NCBI GenBank assembly: GCA_018842655.1
Contig: JAGTWN010000004.1
Span: forward strand, 3,658,001-3,722,000
Reading direction: 5' to 3'
DNA length: 64,000 nucleotides
Source of the DNA: Candidatus Pantoea haifensis
GTDB taxonomy: Bacteria; Pseudomonadota; Gammaproteobacteria; Enterobacterales; Enterobacteriaceae
This document shows positions 19,296 to 28,974 of this stretch, in pieces (the stretch's first letter is position 1; the number at the start of each line of letters is the position of its first letter). The translations under genes were made by a program, and so were the position numbers. Below the pieces are notes generated by a model. The model was given only the letters and a program-made list of their open reading frames with translations, was not told the DNA's origin and ran no database searches.

Positions 19296-19676
19296 TTATG
19301 CCATCTGCACCGGCAGGGCTTTCGCCAGGCGCTTCATCTGATTATCACCCTCAAAATAGGCGACTTTAGGCTGCCACTGTCGTGCCTCGGCATCCTCTAC
19401 CTGTACGTAAGAGCAGATGATCAAAATATCACCCTCACAGGCACAACGCGCTGCCGCGCCATTAACTGAAATAATTTTCGAGCCGCGTTCTGCCGCAATG
19501 GCATAGGTCGAAAAACGCTGTCCGTTAGTGACGTTGTAGATATCAATGGCTTCATATTGCAGAATGCCAGACGCATCGAGAAAGTCCTGATCAATCGCGC
19601 AGGAACCTTCATAATTCAGATCTGCCTGTGTCACTTTGACGCGATGCAACTTACCTTGTAAAACGGTACGAATCAT
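19296..19676 (-). CDS. panD: Aspartate 1-decarboxylase proenzyme
   Basis: Makes beta-alanine for pantothenate. 126 residues, like E. coli PanD. The self-cleavage site Gly24-Ser25 in [13 protein letters not shown] generates the pyruvoyl cofactor. ATG 19676 ([15 protein letters not shown]) is chosen; TTG 19682 in frame is less likely. AGAAGG lies about nine bases upstream. It sits just downstream of panC on the same strand, giving the order panB-panC-panD. Confidence 0.95.
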   Translation of the reverse strand: MIRTVLQGKLHRVKVTQADLNYEGSCAIDQDFLDASGILQYEAIDIYNVTNGQRFSTYAIAAERGSKIISVNGAAARCACEGDILIICSYVQVEDAEARQWQPKVAYFEGDNQMKRLAKALPVQMA

Positions 19677-19727
19677 AGCCAAAAAACCTTCTTATGCAGC
19701 GAAAATATGATCTCAGCCAGGGCAGGA

Positions 19728-20581
19728 TTACTGGGTGAGATCGACCTGTTGATTATCAATTAAACGAGCATTACCCAGCCAGGCCGCCATTAATATCACG
19801 GCGCGCTGGCTATCGACCGTCAAAGGTTGCAGCGTATCAGCATCACAAATGGCCAGACCATCCGGACGTAACCCCTGCTCCAGCAGCGATTGATTAGCAT
19901 CTTCGATAATGTCATCAATGTGACGTTCACCGTTTGCCAGGCGGGTTGCCATCTCATTCATCACCTGGCTTAACGCCGGTGCCAGTTTGCGCTCATCAGC
20001 CGTCAGATAGCCGTTGCGCGAGCTAAGTGCCAGACCATCTTTGGCGCGCACGGTGGGCACGCCGATAATCTCAATATCAAAGCCCATGTCCGCGACCATC
20101 TTGCGAATGATCGCCAACTGCTGAAAATCTTTTTCGCCAAAGCAGGCGATATCTGGCTGCACCAGATTAAACAGTTTACTGACGATGGTGGCAACACCCC
20201 GAAAATGGCCAGGGCGGCTGGCACCTTCCAGCAGGGATGACAGCACCGGCACCTCAACGAAAGTCTGGTTTTTCAACCCGTGCGGGTAAACTTCCGCCGG
20301 AGAGGGGCGAAAACCACATCGACACGGTGACGATTTAGCTTTTCGCAATCTTCCTGCAGCGTGCGTGGATAGCGTGCCAGATCGTCGGCACGATCAAACT
20401 GCATTGGATTAACAAAAATCGACACGATAACAATGTCACCGCGTTCACGCGCTTCATCAACCAGAGTCAAATGCCCTTCGTGTAGATTGCCCATCGTCGG
20501 GACCAGCGCAATACGTTTACCTTCCTGACGCCAGCGTCGAACTTCACGGCGCAGCATGGGCAGTGTTTCAATGATCAGCAC
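19728..20581 (-). CDS. panC: Pantothenate synthetase (one frameshift)
   Basis: Joins pantoate and beta-alanine using ATP. Frame-corrected 284 residues. The nucleotide-binding motif [17 protein letters not shown], then [19 protein letters not shown] and the [10 protein letters not shown] region match the family. The break is at C run (plus-strand G 20304-20307): one base restores [14 protein letters not shown]. The start could be ATG 20587 or GTG 20581. The latter has better spacing from AGGAG and gives MLIIETLP, as in E. coli. Confidence 0.93.
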
Positions 20582-20596
20582 GGTCATTCTCCTGAA

Positions 20597-21390
20597 TTAC
20601 TGGAAACTGTGTTCGGCAGCCGGATAGCGACCGGCTTCCACTTCGGCGATATAGTGGCGAATCGCCGCGCGAATATCACCCGTTTCAGCAAGGAAGTTTT
20701 TAGCAAATTTAGGGATGTGACCGCCGGTAATGCCGAATGCGTCATGCATGACTAAAATCTGACCATCCGTTACGTTGCCCGCGCCAATACCAATGACAGG
20801 AATGGTTAACGCTTCAGTAATACGCTGTGCCAGCGACACGGGAACGCACTCCAGCACTATTAACTGCGCGCCAGCTTCTTCCAGGGCCAGGGCATCGGCC
20901 AGCAACTGTTCCGCGTCCGCTTCATCACGGCCCTGTACTTTGTAGCCGCCGAAAATATTAACTGACTGTGGTGTTAAACCGAGGTGGCCGCACACCGGAA
21001 CGGCACGCTGCGCGAGCATGCGAACGGTATCCGCCAGCCAGGCACCCCTTCAATTTTGACCATATTGGCACCGGCACGCATGAGCTGTGCGGCGTTATTA
21101 AAGGTTTGATCTGGCGTGGCGTAACTCATGAAGGGCAGGTCAGCAAGCAGCAGCGATTGCGGCGCACCGCGGCGCACGGCGGCAGTATGATAAGCGATAT
21201 CACTGACTGTTACCGGCAGGGTGGAATCGTGGCCTTGTACTGTCATGCCAAGTGAGTCGCCAACCAGCAGCACCTGAATGCCTTCATCCGCAAACAGACG
21301 TGCAAAGCTGAAGTCGTAAGCGGTCAGGGTAGCGAATTTTTTGCCGTTCGCTTTCCACTGGCGTAAATGGGAAATCGTGGTGGGTTTCAT
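20597..21390 (-). CDS. panB: Ketopantoate hydroxymethyltransferase (one frameshift)
   Basis: First committed step of pantothenate synthesis: 2-oxoisovalerate plus methylene-THF gives ketopantoate. Frame-corrected 264 residues, the E. coli length. Visible motifs are [37 protein letters not shown] and [12 protein letters not shown]. The frame breaks at the G run of VKIEGG (plus C run 21045-21048); one more base restores [18 protein letters not shown]. panC follows after 15 bases. Confidence 0.93.
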
Positions 21391-21466
21391 AACGCTCTCA
21401 ATTCAGGGATTTCTGATGGGCGCAGTTTACTGGATAGCGTTGAGGAGCGGAATGAAAGAAGTGCTA

Positions 21467-21960
21467 TTATGCCGATCGGGTGTGCCAGCGGCGAATCGTG
21501 CTGCTGTCCAGCGTGTCCAGAATCGTTTTAAGCAGGCGACCATCCGGTAAACATGCGTCAGGCGCAATCTCACACAGCGGCAGCAGCATAAACGCGCGAT
21601 TAAGCATATCGTAATGCGGCACAATAAGCCGTTCGGTATTGATGACTGCATCACCAAACAGCATGAGATCAATATCGAGCGTACGAGGCCCCCAGCGTTC
21701 CGCTTTGCGCACGCGCCCATGTTCCAGCTCAATACGCTGCGTGTGGTCAAGCAGGCTCTCCGGCGAAAGCGCCGTCTCCAGCGCCACGGCGGCATTGAGA
21801 TAATCGGGCTGATCCGCCGGGCCGTAAGGGGCGTGCGATAAAAAGTGGATGTTGCAATACGCTGAGTGTCAGGCAGGGCATCCAGCGCCGCCAATGCTGC
21901 ATCAACCTGATGCAGCGGATCGGCGAGATTACTGCCTAAAGCCAGATAAACGCGCGTCAT
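21467..21960 (-). CDS. folK: HPPK, 6-hydroxymethyl-dihydropterin pyrophosphokinase (one frameshift)
   Basis: Folate pathway enzyme transferring pyrophosphate from ATP to 6-hydroxymethyl-7,8-dihydropterin. Frame-corrected 164 residues. The N-terminus is [14 protein letters not shown]; the HPPK signature [16 protein letters not shown] and IPHY-like [16 protein letters not shown] are intact. The break is at C run (plus G 21828-21831); one base restores [21 protein letters not shown] 21960 overlaps the pcnB stop (ATGA), the same coupling as in E. coli. Confidence 0.92.
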
Positions 21961-23372
21961 GATGCGTTTTGATTGTCGCGACGCGGGGCAGAAGAGCGGC
22001 GGCGTGGACGACGCGATCTGTGGCGCGGAGAGGATCGTCGCCAAGGGTGTTGAGCATCGTTTTCTGCTGGGGCGGCGCAGCCACCGAATTCACCCCACCA
22101 TTTGCTCAGGCGCAGCAGTTCGGGATTATTTTCAACGTCGGCACGCAGCGCCAGCAAATCATACGCTGCACGGAATTTTGGATGTTCCATCAGCTTCCAG
22201 GCACGTTTACCGTGACGGCGCGACATACGAAGCTGCAACAGCCAGATGTCACGGATCAACGAGGTGATGCGTTTCGGAATCGCCAGGGCGCGACAGGCTT
22301 CATCCAGCGTATCGTTCATTGCCATCGCAAAAGCTTCAAAATAGGTCAGGCCACTTTCCTGAGCGATTCGCTCTGCTGCTTCCAGTTGTGGATACCAGAA
22401 CATGGCGGCGAACAGAAAGGCCGGATTGACGCGCATGTCATTCTGAATGCGGTTATCGGTATTCTTCAGCACCTGCGCCAGCATGCGCTCCATCATACTG
22501 TCGGCATTTTCAGTGAAATTGCGGGCAAGCGTTGGAAACAGTGGCTGGAACAGTTGATATTCGCACAGTTTCAGGTAGGTGCTGTAACCGTAGCCGGCCT
22601 GTAGCAGCTTGAGTGATTCCTCAAACAGGCGCGCCGGTGGAATATCACGTAACAGCGACGCCAGACGCGGAATCGGCTCGGCGGTTTCCGGTGCAATACG
22701 CATATTCAGCTTGGCGGCAAAACGCGCTACGCGCAGCATGCGTACCGGATCTTCGCGGTAGCGTGTTTCCGGATCGCCAATCAGGCGAATGATGCCTTCT
22801 TGCAGATCGCGTAATCCCCCTACGTAATCGCGCACGCTGAAATCAGCCACGCTGTAGTAGAGGCTGTTAATGGTGAGATCGCGACGCTGCGCATCATCTT
22901 CAATGGTGCCGAAGATGTTATCACGCAGCAGCATACCGCTCTGGGCGCGCTGCGAATTGTTACGGTCGTCGTTGTTCTCTTCAACCTGGTGATGACCACG
23001 GAAGGTTGCCACTTCGATCACTTCCGGACCGAACATCACATGGGCCAGGCGGAAGCGACGGCCCACCAGACGGCAGTTGCGGAACAGCTTGCGCATTTGC
23101 TCTGGCGTCGCGTTGGTGGTCACGTCGAAGTCCTTCGGCTTTTGCCCCAGCAGCAAATCGCGCACGCCTCCGCCCACCAGATAGGCTTCATAACCGGCTT
23201 TATTCAGGCGATAGAGCACTTTGAGGGCATTTTCGCTAATGTCTTTGCGTGAGATGATGTGGCTTTCACGAGGAATGATGGTCATAAGACTCTCTGGTTC
23301 AACCTCTGCTGGTGCCTCCTCGTCATCACGCTTAAGGACTTTCCTGCAAAAATTAGCTACTCGGGTAAAAAT
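21957..23372 (-). CDS. pcnB: Poly(A) polymerase I, likely AUU-initiated
   Basis: Adds poly(A) tails that promote RNA decay and control plasmid copy number through RNA I. 471 residues. The nucleotidyltransferase motif [20 protein letters not shown] (about residue 63 on) and the RNA-binding [19 protein letters not shown] are intact; the C-terminus is Arg-rich. Homology begins [13 protein letters not shown] at an ATT codon (23372-23370), with GAGGTG four bases upstream. E. coli pcnB is a known AUU-start gene. An in-frame ATG seven codons earlier (23393) lacks a ribosome-binding site. Confidence 0.93.
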   Translation of the reverse strand: MFTRVANFCRKVLKRDDEEAPAEVEPESLMTIIPRESHIISRKDISENALKVLYRLNKAGYEAYLVGGGVRDLLLGQKPKDFDVTTNATPEQMRKLFRNCRLVGRRFRLAHVMFGPEVIEVATFRGHHQVEENNDDRNNSQRAQSGMLLRDNIFGTIEDDAQRRDLTINSLYYSVADFSVRDYVGGLRDLQEGIIRLIGDPETRYREDPVRMLRVARFAAKLNMRIAPETAEPIPRLASLLRDIPPARLFEESLKLLQAGYGYSTYLKLCEYQLFQPLFPTLARNFTENADSMMERMLAQVLKNTDNRIQNDMRVNPAFLFAAMFWYPQLEAAERIAQESGLTYFEAFAMAMNDTLDEACRALAIPKRITSLIRDIWLLQLRMSRRHGKRAWKLMEHPKFRAAYDLLALRADVENNPELLRLSKWWGEFGGCAAPAENDAQHPWRRSSPRHRSRRPRRRSSAPRRDNQNAS

Positions 23373-23376
23373 GGGA

Positions 23377-23382
23377 CACCTC
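23377..23382 (-). promoter_or_regulatory. Ribosome-binding site deciding the AUU start of pcnB
   Basis: GAGGTG on the minus strand, four bases before the ATT at 23372. The alternative ATG at 23393 is preceded by TTTT and A/C-rich sequence without a Shine-Dalgarno match. Confidence 0.7.
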
Positions 23383-23412
23383 GACAGTGACATAAAAAGG
23401 GTGTTGGTAAAA

Positions 23413-24341
23413 TCAGCGGCTAATCATAGCCTGTTGAGAACCATTTGAGAATGCCGATGTCCAGGCATCCTGTTGCAGGGCGTCGTCCTGGGGGATCAAA
23501 GCGATATTCCACTGTGACACCGCGTGAGACAGCAGTTTCTCCTGCGTTTCGTCTTGCCAGTTTTCATCAACTGGCTGCCCCAGAAAGCGTAAGGCCTGCA
23601 CCAGCAGTGGTCGCGCATCGCCTTCTGGCAATGCGGGGGCATGATTTTGCTTCGATAATTTGTTGCCGTCGCGATTGAGCGCCAGCGGCAAATGCAGATA
23701 ATCGGGTATTGACCAACCGAACTGCTGATAAAGAGCAATTTGCCGCACTGTTGGTTCAATCAAATCTGCACCGCGCACAATTTCGGTTACGCCCTGGAAG
23801 TGGTCATCGACCACCACGGCAAGATTGTAAGCGAACAAACCATCGCGGCGATGAATAATGAAGTCTTCCTGCGCCAGGCGTGCATCTGCCTGTAACGTGC
23901 CGCGTAAGCGATCGGTAAATGCACAGACCGGATGATGCTGGCGCAAGCGCAGTGCGGCATTTTCCGGCCCGCGTCCCAAATCACGACAGTGGCCATCATA
24001 AAATCCACCGATCTGCTGGATGCGACTGCGCGTGCAGGTACAAAAATAACTCTGGCGATGCTGCTGCAACCAGGCGAGCGAGGCGCGATAAGCCTCATGA
24101 CGTTGCGACTGCCACACAACCTCACCATCCCAGTGCAATCCATAGTGCTCCAGCTGCTGTAAAATACGTGTGGCGGCACCGGGCACTTCACGCGGCGGGT
24201 CAATATCTTCGATGCGTACCAGCCAGCGGCCATTTTGCGCGCGTGCGCTCAGGTAACTGCCGAGAGCCGCAATCAGCGAGCCGAAATGGAGTTCACCAGA
24301 GGGAGAAGGGCGAAGCGCCCAATGCAGGATGAGGTAGACAT
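23413..24341 (-). CDS. gluQ: Glutamyl-queuosine tRNA(Asp) synthetase (one frameshift)
   Basis: Glutamylates the queuosine base at the anticodon wobble position of tRNA-Asp; it is a truncated GluRS paralogue. Frame-corrected 309 residues. Class I elements HFGSL (HIGH-like) and KLSKQ are present. Zinc-binding cysteines lie in YFCTCTRSR and DGHC. The N-terminal 50 codons are in another frame; one base added to the C run (plus G 24308-24310) joins [16 protein letters not shown] to the rest. The start ATG 24341 ([10 protein letters not shown]) has no clear ribosome-binding site. The gene lies between dksA and pcnB, as in E. coli. Confidence 0.9.
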
Positions 24342-24359
24342 AAGCATTAAACGTTACCG

Positions 24360-24392
24360 CGCGACGGAAAAAACCGCTGTTTTCCCGTCGCG
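24360..24392. terminator. Inverted repeat after dksA, possible terminator
   Basis: CGCGACGG (24360-24367) and CCGTCGCG (24385-24392) pair across a loop that itself contains A6 and T4 tracts. It lies between the dksA stop and the gluQ start. There is no T run after the outer stem, so termination is uncertain. Confidence 0.4.
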
Positions 24393-24414
24393 TGGCAACA
24401 GAGTGGCCGCGGCA

Positions 24415-24870
24415 TTAGCCCGCCATTTGTTTCTCGCGGATTTCTGCTAACGTCTTACAATCGATGCACAGATCGGCTGTCGGACGCGCTTCGAGACGGC
24501 GAATGCCGATCTCAACGCCGCAGGAATCACAATAGCCAAAGTCGTCATCTTCAACTTTCTTCAGCGTCTTCTCGATCTTTTTAATCAGCTTACGTTCGCG
24601 ATCGCGGTTACGCAGTTCCAGGCTGAACTCCTCTTCCTGCGCGGCACGGTCGACCGGGTCAGGGAAGTTAGCAGCTTCATCCTGCATGTGCGATACGGTA
24701 CGATCGACTTCGTCCCGCAGTTGATTACGCCAGGCTTCCAGAATCTTACGAAAATGGTCTAACTGAGCGTCGTTCATATACTCTTCGCCCGGCTTCTCCT
24801 GATAAGGCTCCACCCCGGCGATGGCGAGAATACTCAGGGACGATGTTTTACGGTTTTGCCCTTCTTGCAT
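24415..24870 (-). CDS. dksA: RNA polymerase-binding transcription factor DksA
   Basis: Binds the RNA polymerase secondary channel and, with ppGpp, mediates the stringent response. 151 residues, nearly identical to E. coli. The coiled-coil tip [12 protein letters not shown] and the four-cysteine zinc finger ([10 protein letters not shown] ... LCIDCK) are visible. The start at 24870 ([13 protein letters not shown]) has AGGAG upstream. A short open extension is ignored. Confidence 0.97.
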   Translation of the reverse strand: MQEGQNRKTSSLSILAIAGVEPYQEKPGEEYMNDAQLDHFRKILEAWRNQLRDEVDRTVSHMQDEAANFPDPVDRAAQEEEFSLELRNRDRERKLIKKIEKTLKKVEDDDFGYCDSCGVEIGIRRLEARPTADLCIDCKTLAEIREKQMAG

Positions 24871-25116
24871 GTTGTTTCTCCTGGATAACACGCACTATAC
24901 CCTTCAACTTCCAGACGCAGGGACGTTGCCGTTTGCCTGCTTCCTGACATCTCTCGGGTACATCGATCCCCCAACGGGGAAAAAACAGGCCGCTATAAAT
25001 AACAGAAGCAGTCAAGGTTGGCAATTATTCGTGATCGCACCTTGACAAGCCTGTGAGGAACAGCGTATTTGGCATCTTCCTCAGAACAGTCTTAGCACAA
25101 AAAATTGCTAAAGATA

Positions 25117-25821
25117 TTACAAGTTTACTGTAACGGGGTTTTTAAGAAACATTCCGGTTACAGATAAGCTCGCCTGATAAGCCAAAACCTCTACGCCATC
25201 CCGCTGCGCCTGGACCAGTTGTTCTGCGTAAGCCACGTCGATATGACGTGCCGGGGAGACGTCCTCAATCCCCGAGTGCAGAACTGCAAACAACAAGACG
25301 GCTCGATGACCTTCTGCCGCGACTGCACGCAGTTCACGGAGATGTTTCTGCCCTCGAATCGTCACCGCATCCGGAAAGTAGCCTTTTCCCTGATGTAAAA
25401 GGGTCACGGATTTCACCTCAATATAGCAGTTGCGTTTGTCCTTCGCTTTGATCAGGAAGTCGATTCGGCTATTTTCGCTGCCGTACTTCACTTCAGCCTG
25501 GCAATCATCATAGCCAGACAATTCCGTAATGCGCTGCTGGTCAAGTGCTTCACGCACCAGTTGGTTCGCGCGCAGGGTGTTAACGCAGATCCAGTGCCCT
25601 TGTTGAGTCTCGGTTATTTCCCAACTGTGCGGATATTTGCGCGTCAGGCTATCCGAGGTGGAATACCACACCGTATCACCCGGTGTTGCACAGCCGGTCA
25701 TTGCGCCGGTATTGGCACAATGAAGCGTCAGGGTCTCGCCTTCCGGGGTGATCACATCGGCAAGAAAACGTTTGTAGCGGGTAATTAAACGCGCAGGTTT
25801 AAGCGGGGGAGAAAAGTGCAT
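25117..25821 (-). CDS. sfsA: SfsA family DNA-binding/nuclease-like protein
   Basis: 234 residues similar to E. coli SfsA (sugar fermentation stimulation protein), with a PD-(D/E)xK nuclease-like core: [11 protein letters not shown] and [10 protein letters not shown] contain the D-ExK residues. Its physiological role is poorly defined. The start is at 25821 ([20 protein letters not shown]). The open frame extending to 26130 is the out-of-frame shadow of thpR. It lies 11 bases after thpR, so the two probably form one unit. Confidence 0.92.
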   Translation of the reverse strand: MHFSPPLKPARLITRYKRFLADVITPEGETLTLHCANTGAMTGCATPGDTVWYSTSDSLTRKYPHSWEITETQQGHWICVNTLRANQLVREALDQQRITELSGYDDCQAEVKYGSENSRIDFLIKAKDKRNCYIEVKSVTLLHQGKGYFPDAVTIRGQKHLRELRAVAAEGHRAVLLFAVLHSGIEDVSPARHIDVAYAEQLVQAQRDGVEVLAYQASLSVTGMFLKNPVTVNL

Positions 25822-25832
25822 ACCTATCCTGA

Positions 25833-26359
25833 TCAGGGCTGCAAAGGCCAACTGGCCAGCGCACGATAGCGCGTGCGGCCTTTGGTGAATGCTGAAGCGT
25901 AAAGCGAAAACTGTGTAACACGAAAGCGCCAGTGAAAGGTGCGCGGTGGTAAAGCCACCGGATGAGATGCATGGCGCAGCAAAGTGATATGCGGATGAAA
26001 GGGCTGTGCGTTTTGGGCGCAACCGTGCCGTGCCGCCTGCGCACGCAGCAGGCTGGCAAGCTGCAACAGGCCACGGGGAGGACGCTGACAGCCGAGCCAA
26101 ACCACCCGGGGCGGGGCCAGTGTCCGGCATCGTCTAAATCCAAATCAAAGCCAGGCTGGACAATGCGTGAAGCCAGCGTCTGTAAATGCTGTGACGTTTC
26201 GGCAGACACCTCGCCCAGAAACGCCAGCGTTAAGTGCAGGTTCGCCGCAACCACCGGGCGTCCAGCCTCTTCAGCAAAATGTTCCGCTCGCCAGCGTACC
26301 AGTTGTTGTTGCAGCTCATCGGGCAAGCTAATGGCAAAGAATAAGCGTTGTGTTGCCAT
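25833..26359 (-). CDS. thpR: RNA 2',3'-cyclic phosphodiesterase ThpR/LigT (one frameshift)
   Basis: 2H phosphoesterase that opens 2',3'-cyclic phosphates on RNA ends. Frame-corrected 175 residues. Both HxTx motifs are present: HLTLAFLGE and HPHITLLR. The frame breaks at the G run of RPGVVWLG (plus C 26105-26107); one base restores it. ATG 26359 ([10 protein letters not shown]) has CGGAG upstream. It is divergent from hrpB. Confidence 0.9.
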
Positions 26360-26433
26360 GGCGGTCTCCGGCAATCCTCACAGATGAATGCTACAATGCG
26401 CGCCATCTTAGCACAGGCAGAAGTGGAGTTTAT

Positions 26434-28876
26434 GTGAGTGATTTACCCGTCAGCGCAGTGCTGCCTGATCTTCTGGCGGCGCTGGAAAGCGCGTCGCAAA
26501 TCCTGCTGGCCGCACCCACCGGCGCAGGTAAATCGACCTGGCTGCCGCTACAGTTGTTGCATCATGCGGCGCTGCCGGGTCGCATTATCATGCTGGAACC
26601 GCGACGGCTGGCGGCGCGCAATGTCGCGCAGCGTTTAGCAGAACAGCTCGGTCAGCAGCCGGGCGAGACCGTTGGCTACCGCATGCGCGGCGAAACGTGC
26701 GTGGGACAAGAGACCCGGCTTGTCGTCGTCACCGAAGGCATTCTCACTCGCATGTTGCAGCAGGACCCGATGCTGGATGGCATCTCTCTGGTGATTCTCG
26801 ATGAGTTTCACGAGCGCAGTTTACAGGCGGATTTAGCACTGTCGCTGTTACTTGATGTGCAGCAAGGGCTGCGTGAAGATCTTAAAATCATGTTGATGTC
26901 GGCAACGCTTGATAATGACCGACTCATAGCATTACTGCCGGATGCGCCGCTGATCGTTTCTGAAGGCCGCAGCTTTCCGGTTGAGCGCCGTTACGCTTCA
27001 CTTAATGCTAACTATCGATTCGATGAAGCGGTTGCGCGTGAAGTGGCACAACTGCTGCGCGAGGAAAGCGGTTCGTTGCTGCTGTTTTTACCGGGCGTAG
27101 CGGAGATTGAGCGGGTAAAGCGTGAACTGGAATCCCGCGTGACTGATGATATCGATCTTTGCCCTTTATATGGTGCGTTACCGCTGGCGTCACAGCGTCG
27201 CGCGATTCTTCCTGCGCCTGACGGGCGTCGCAAGGTGGTGCTTGCCACTAACATCGCTGAAACCAGCCTGACCATCGAAGGCATCCGGCTGGTGGTTGAC
27301 AGTGCGCTGGAGCGCAGTGCGCAGTTCGATGCCCGTAGCGGCGTGACACGCCTGCAAACGCAGCGCATCAGCCAGGCATCAATGACGCAGCGCGCCGGGC
27401 GTGCCGGGCGTTTAATGCCGGGTATTTGCTTGCATCTTATTGCACAGGAACAAGCGTTGCGCGCAACAGTGCAGGGCGAAGCGGAGATTCTGCATACAGA
27501 TTTGTCATCGCTGTGGCTTGAACTGCTGCAATGGGGCTGCACCCAGCCGGAACAGTTAACCTGGCTCGATCTCCCGCCAGCAAAACACCTGCGCGCTGCA
27601 CAGCAGCAGTTAACCCGTCTCGGCGCGCTTGATGAAAACGGTTTGCTTAATGCTCAGGGCCGCCGCATGGCGCAGCTGGGCAGCGATCCACGCTTAAGCG
27701 CCATGCTTTACGCCGCCGGAGAGGATGCGGATGCTGTAGCCAGCGCGGCGCTGCTGGTGGCGATCCTTGAAGAGCCACCGCGCAATGGCAGTGCCGATTT
27801 GCGTGATGCGCTGCACCGACCACAGCCTCACTGGCAGCGGCGGGCGCAGCAGTGGCAAAAACGACTGAATGTCAGCGGTGGGCGCGTCGATGACGATCGT
27901 TTCGCGGCCTTGCTGGCTACAGGCTTTGGCGATCGGTTAGCGCGCCGTCGCGATCACAGCGGGCGTTATCAATTAGCCAATGGCCTGGGCGCGAAGCTGG
28001 ATGAGCAGGATGCACTGACGCGCCATGAATGGCTGATTGCCCCGACGCTGTTACAAGGTAGCGCCGCACCTGATGCCCGTATATTGCTGGCGCTACCGGT
28101 TGATATCGGCGCGTTATGCCAGCGGCAACCGTCGCTGATTGAGCAGCGCACCGATGTTGAATGGGATGACGAGAAGGGCACCTTACGTGCGTTTAAGCGC
28201 GAGCAGATTGGTGCGCTGGTGCTCAAAACCCAGCCGCTGGCACGTCCAGAGCCTGATGTACTCCACCCGGCAATGCTGCGCTGGATTGGCGAAAAGGGAT
28301 TATCGGTCCTGGGCTGGACAGAAGAGGCTGAGCAACTGCGTGTGCGTCTACAATGCGCAGCACAATGGCTGCCGGAAGAAAACTGGCCAGCCGTGGATGA
28401 CGTTGCGCTGCTGGAGACGCTGGATCGCTGGCTGCTGCCTCAAATGGGGGCGGTGCGTGATCTGAAAAGTTTGCAGTCAGTGAACCTCGTTAGCGCGCTA
28501 TTACATTTGCTCACATGGTCACAACGCCAGCGGCTGGATAGTGTACTGCCAACTCATTACACTGTGCCAACCGGCAGTCGGCTTGCCATTCGTTATCATC
28601 TGGATAAACCTCCGACACTGGCGGTGCGGATTCAGGAAATGTTTGGTGAAGCGACCAATCCCGCGGTTGCAGAAGGGCGAATACCGCTGGTTTTAGAGCT
28701 GTTATCACCGGCGCAGCGCCCCTTCAGATTACGCGCGATCTCGCGGCGTTCTGGCGCGGTGCGTATCCGGAGGTACAGAAAGAGATGAAAGGGCGCTATC
28801 CCAAACATCCCTGGCCTGATGATCCGACAACGGCTTTGCCGACAAGGCGCACAAAAAATATTCCCCGCAGGGTTGA
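26434..28876 (+). CDS. hrpB: ATP-dependent helicase HrpB, DEAH-box type (one or two frameshifts)
   Basis: About 814 residues after correction. Motifs are APTGAGKST (I), EPRRLAARN (Ia), LDEFHERS (II; DEFH instead of DEAH, as in E. coli HrpB), [10 protein letters not shown] (III) and QRAGRAGR (VI). The start is GTG 26434 ([14 protein letters not shown]) after GGAG. The frame breaks at the C run 28719-28722; one base restores [17 protein letters not shown]. Near the end, a further base at the A run 28853-28858 would give RTKKYSPQG and stop at 28876, close to the E. coli end RTKKYS. Without it the frame runs to 28937. Its exact substrate RNA is unknown. Confidence 0.9.
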
Positions 28877-28974
28877 GGTCACTGGATCGAATTCAGAGGG
28901 TTCTGCCATGCGGGATGCGATAAAGCAGTTAGAGTAACGGCGCAGCCGTAAGCTATGCCTGGAGAATGAAACCA

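Noticed and set aside
25822-26130. N-terminal extension of sfsA by about 100 residues
   Set aside because: The extension is out-of-frame thpR sequence; SfsA homology starts at 25821 and thpR itself is well recognised there.
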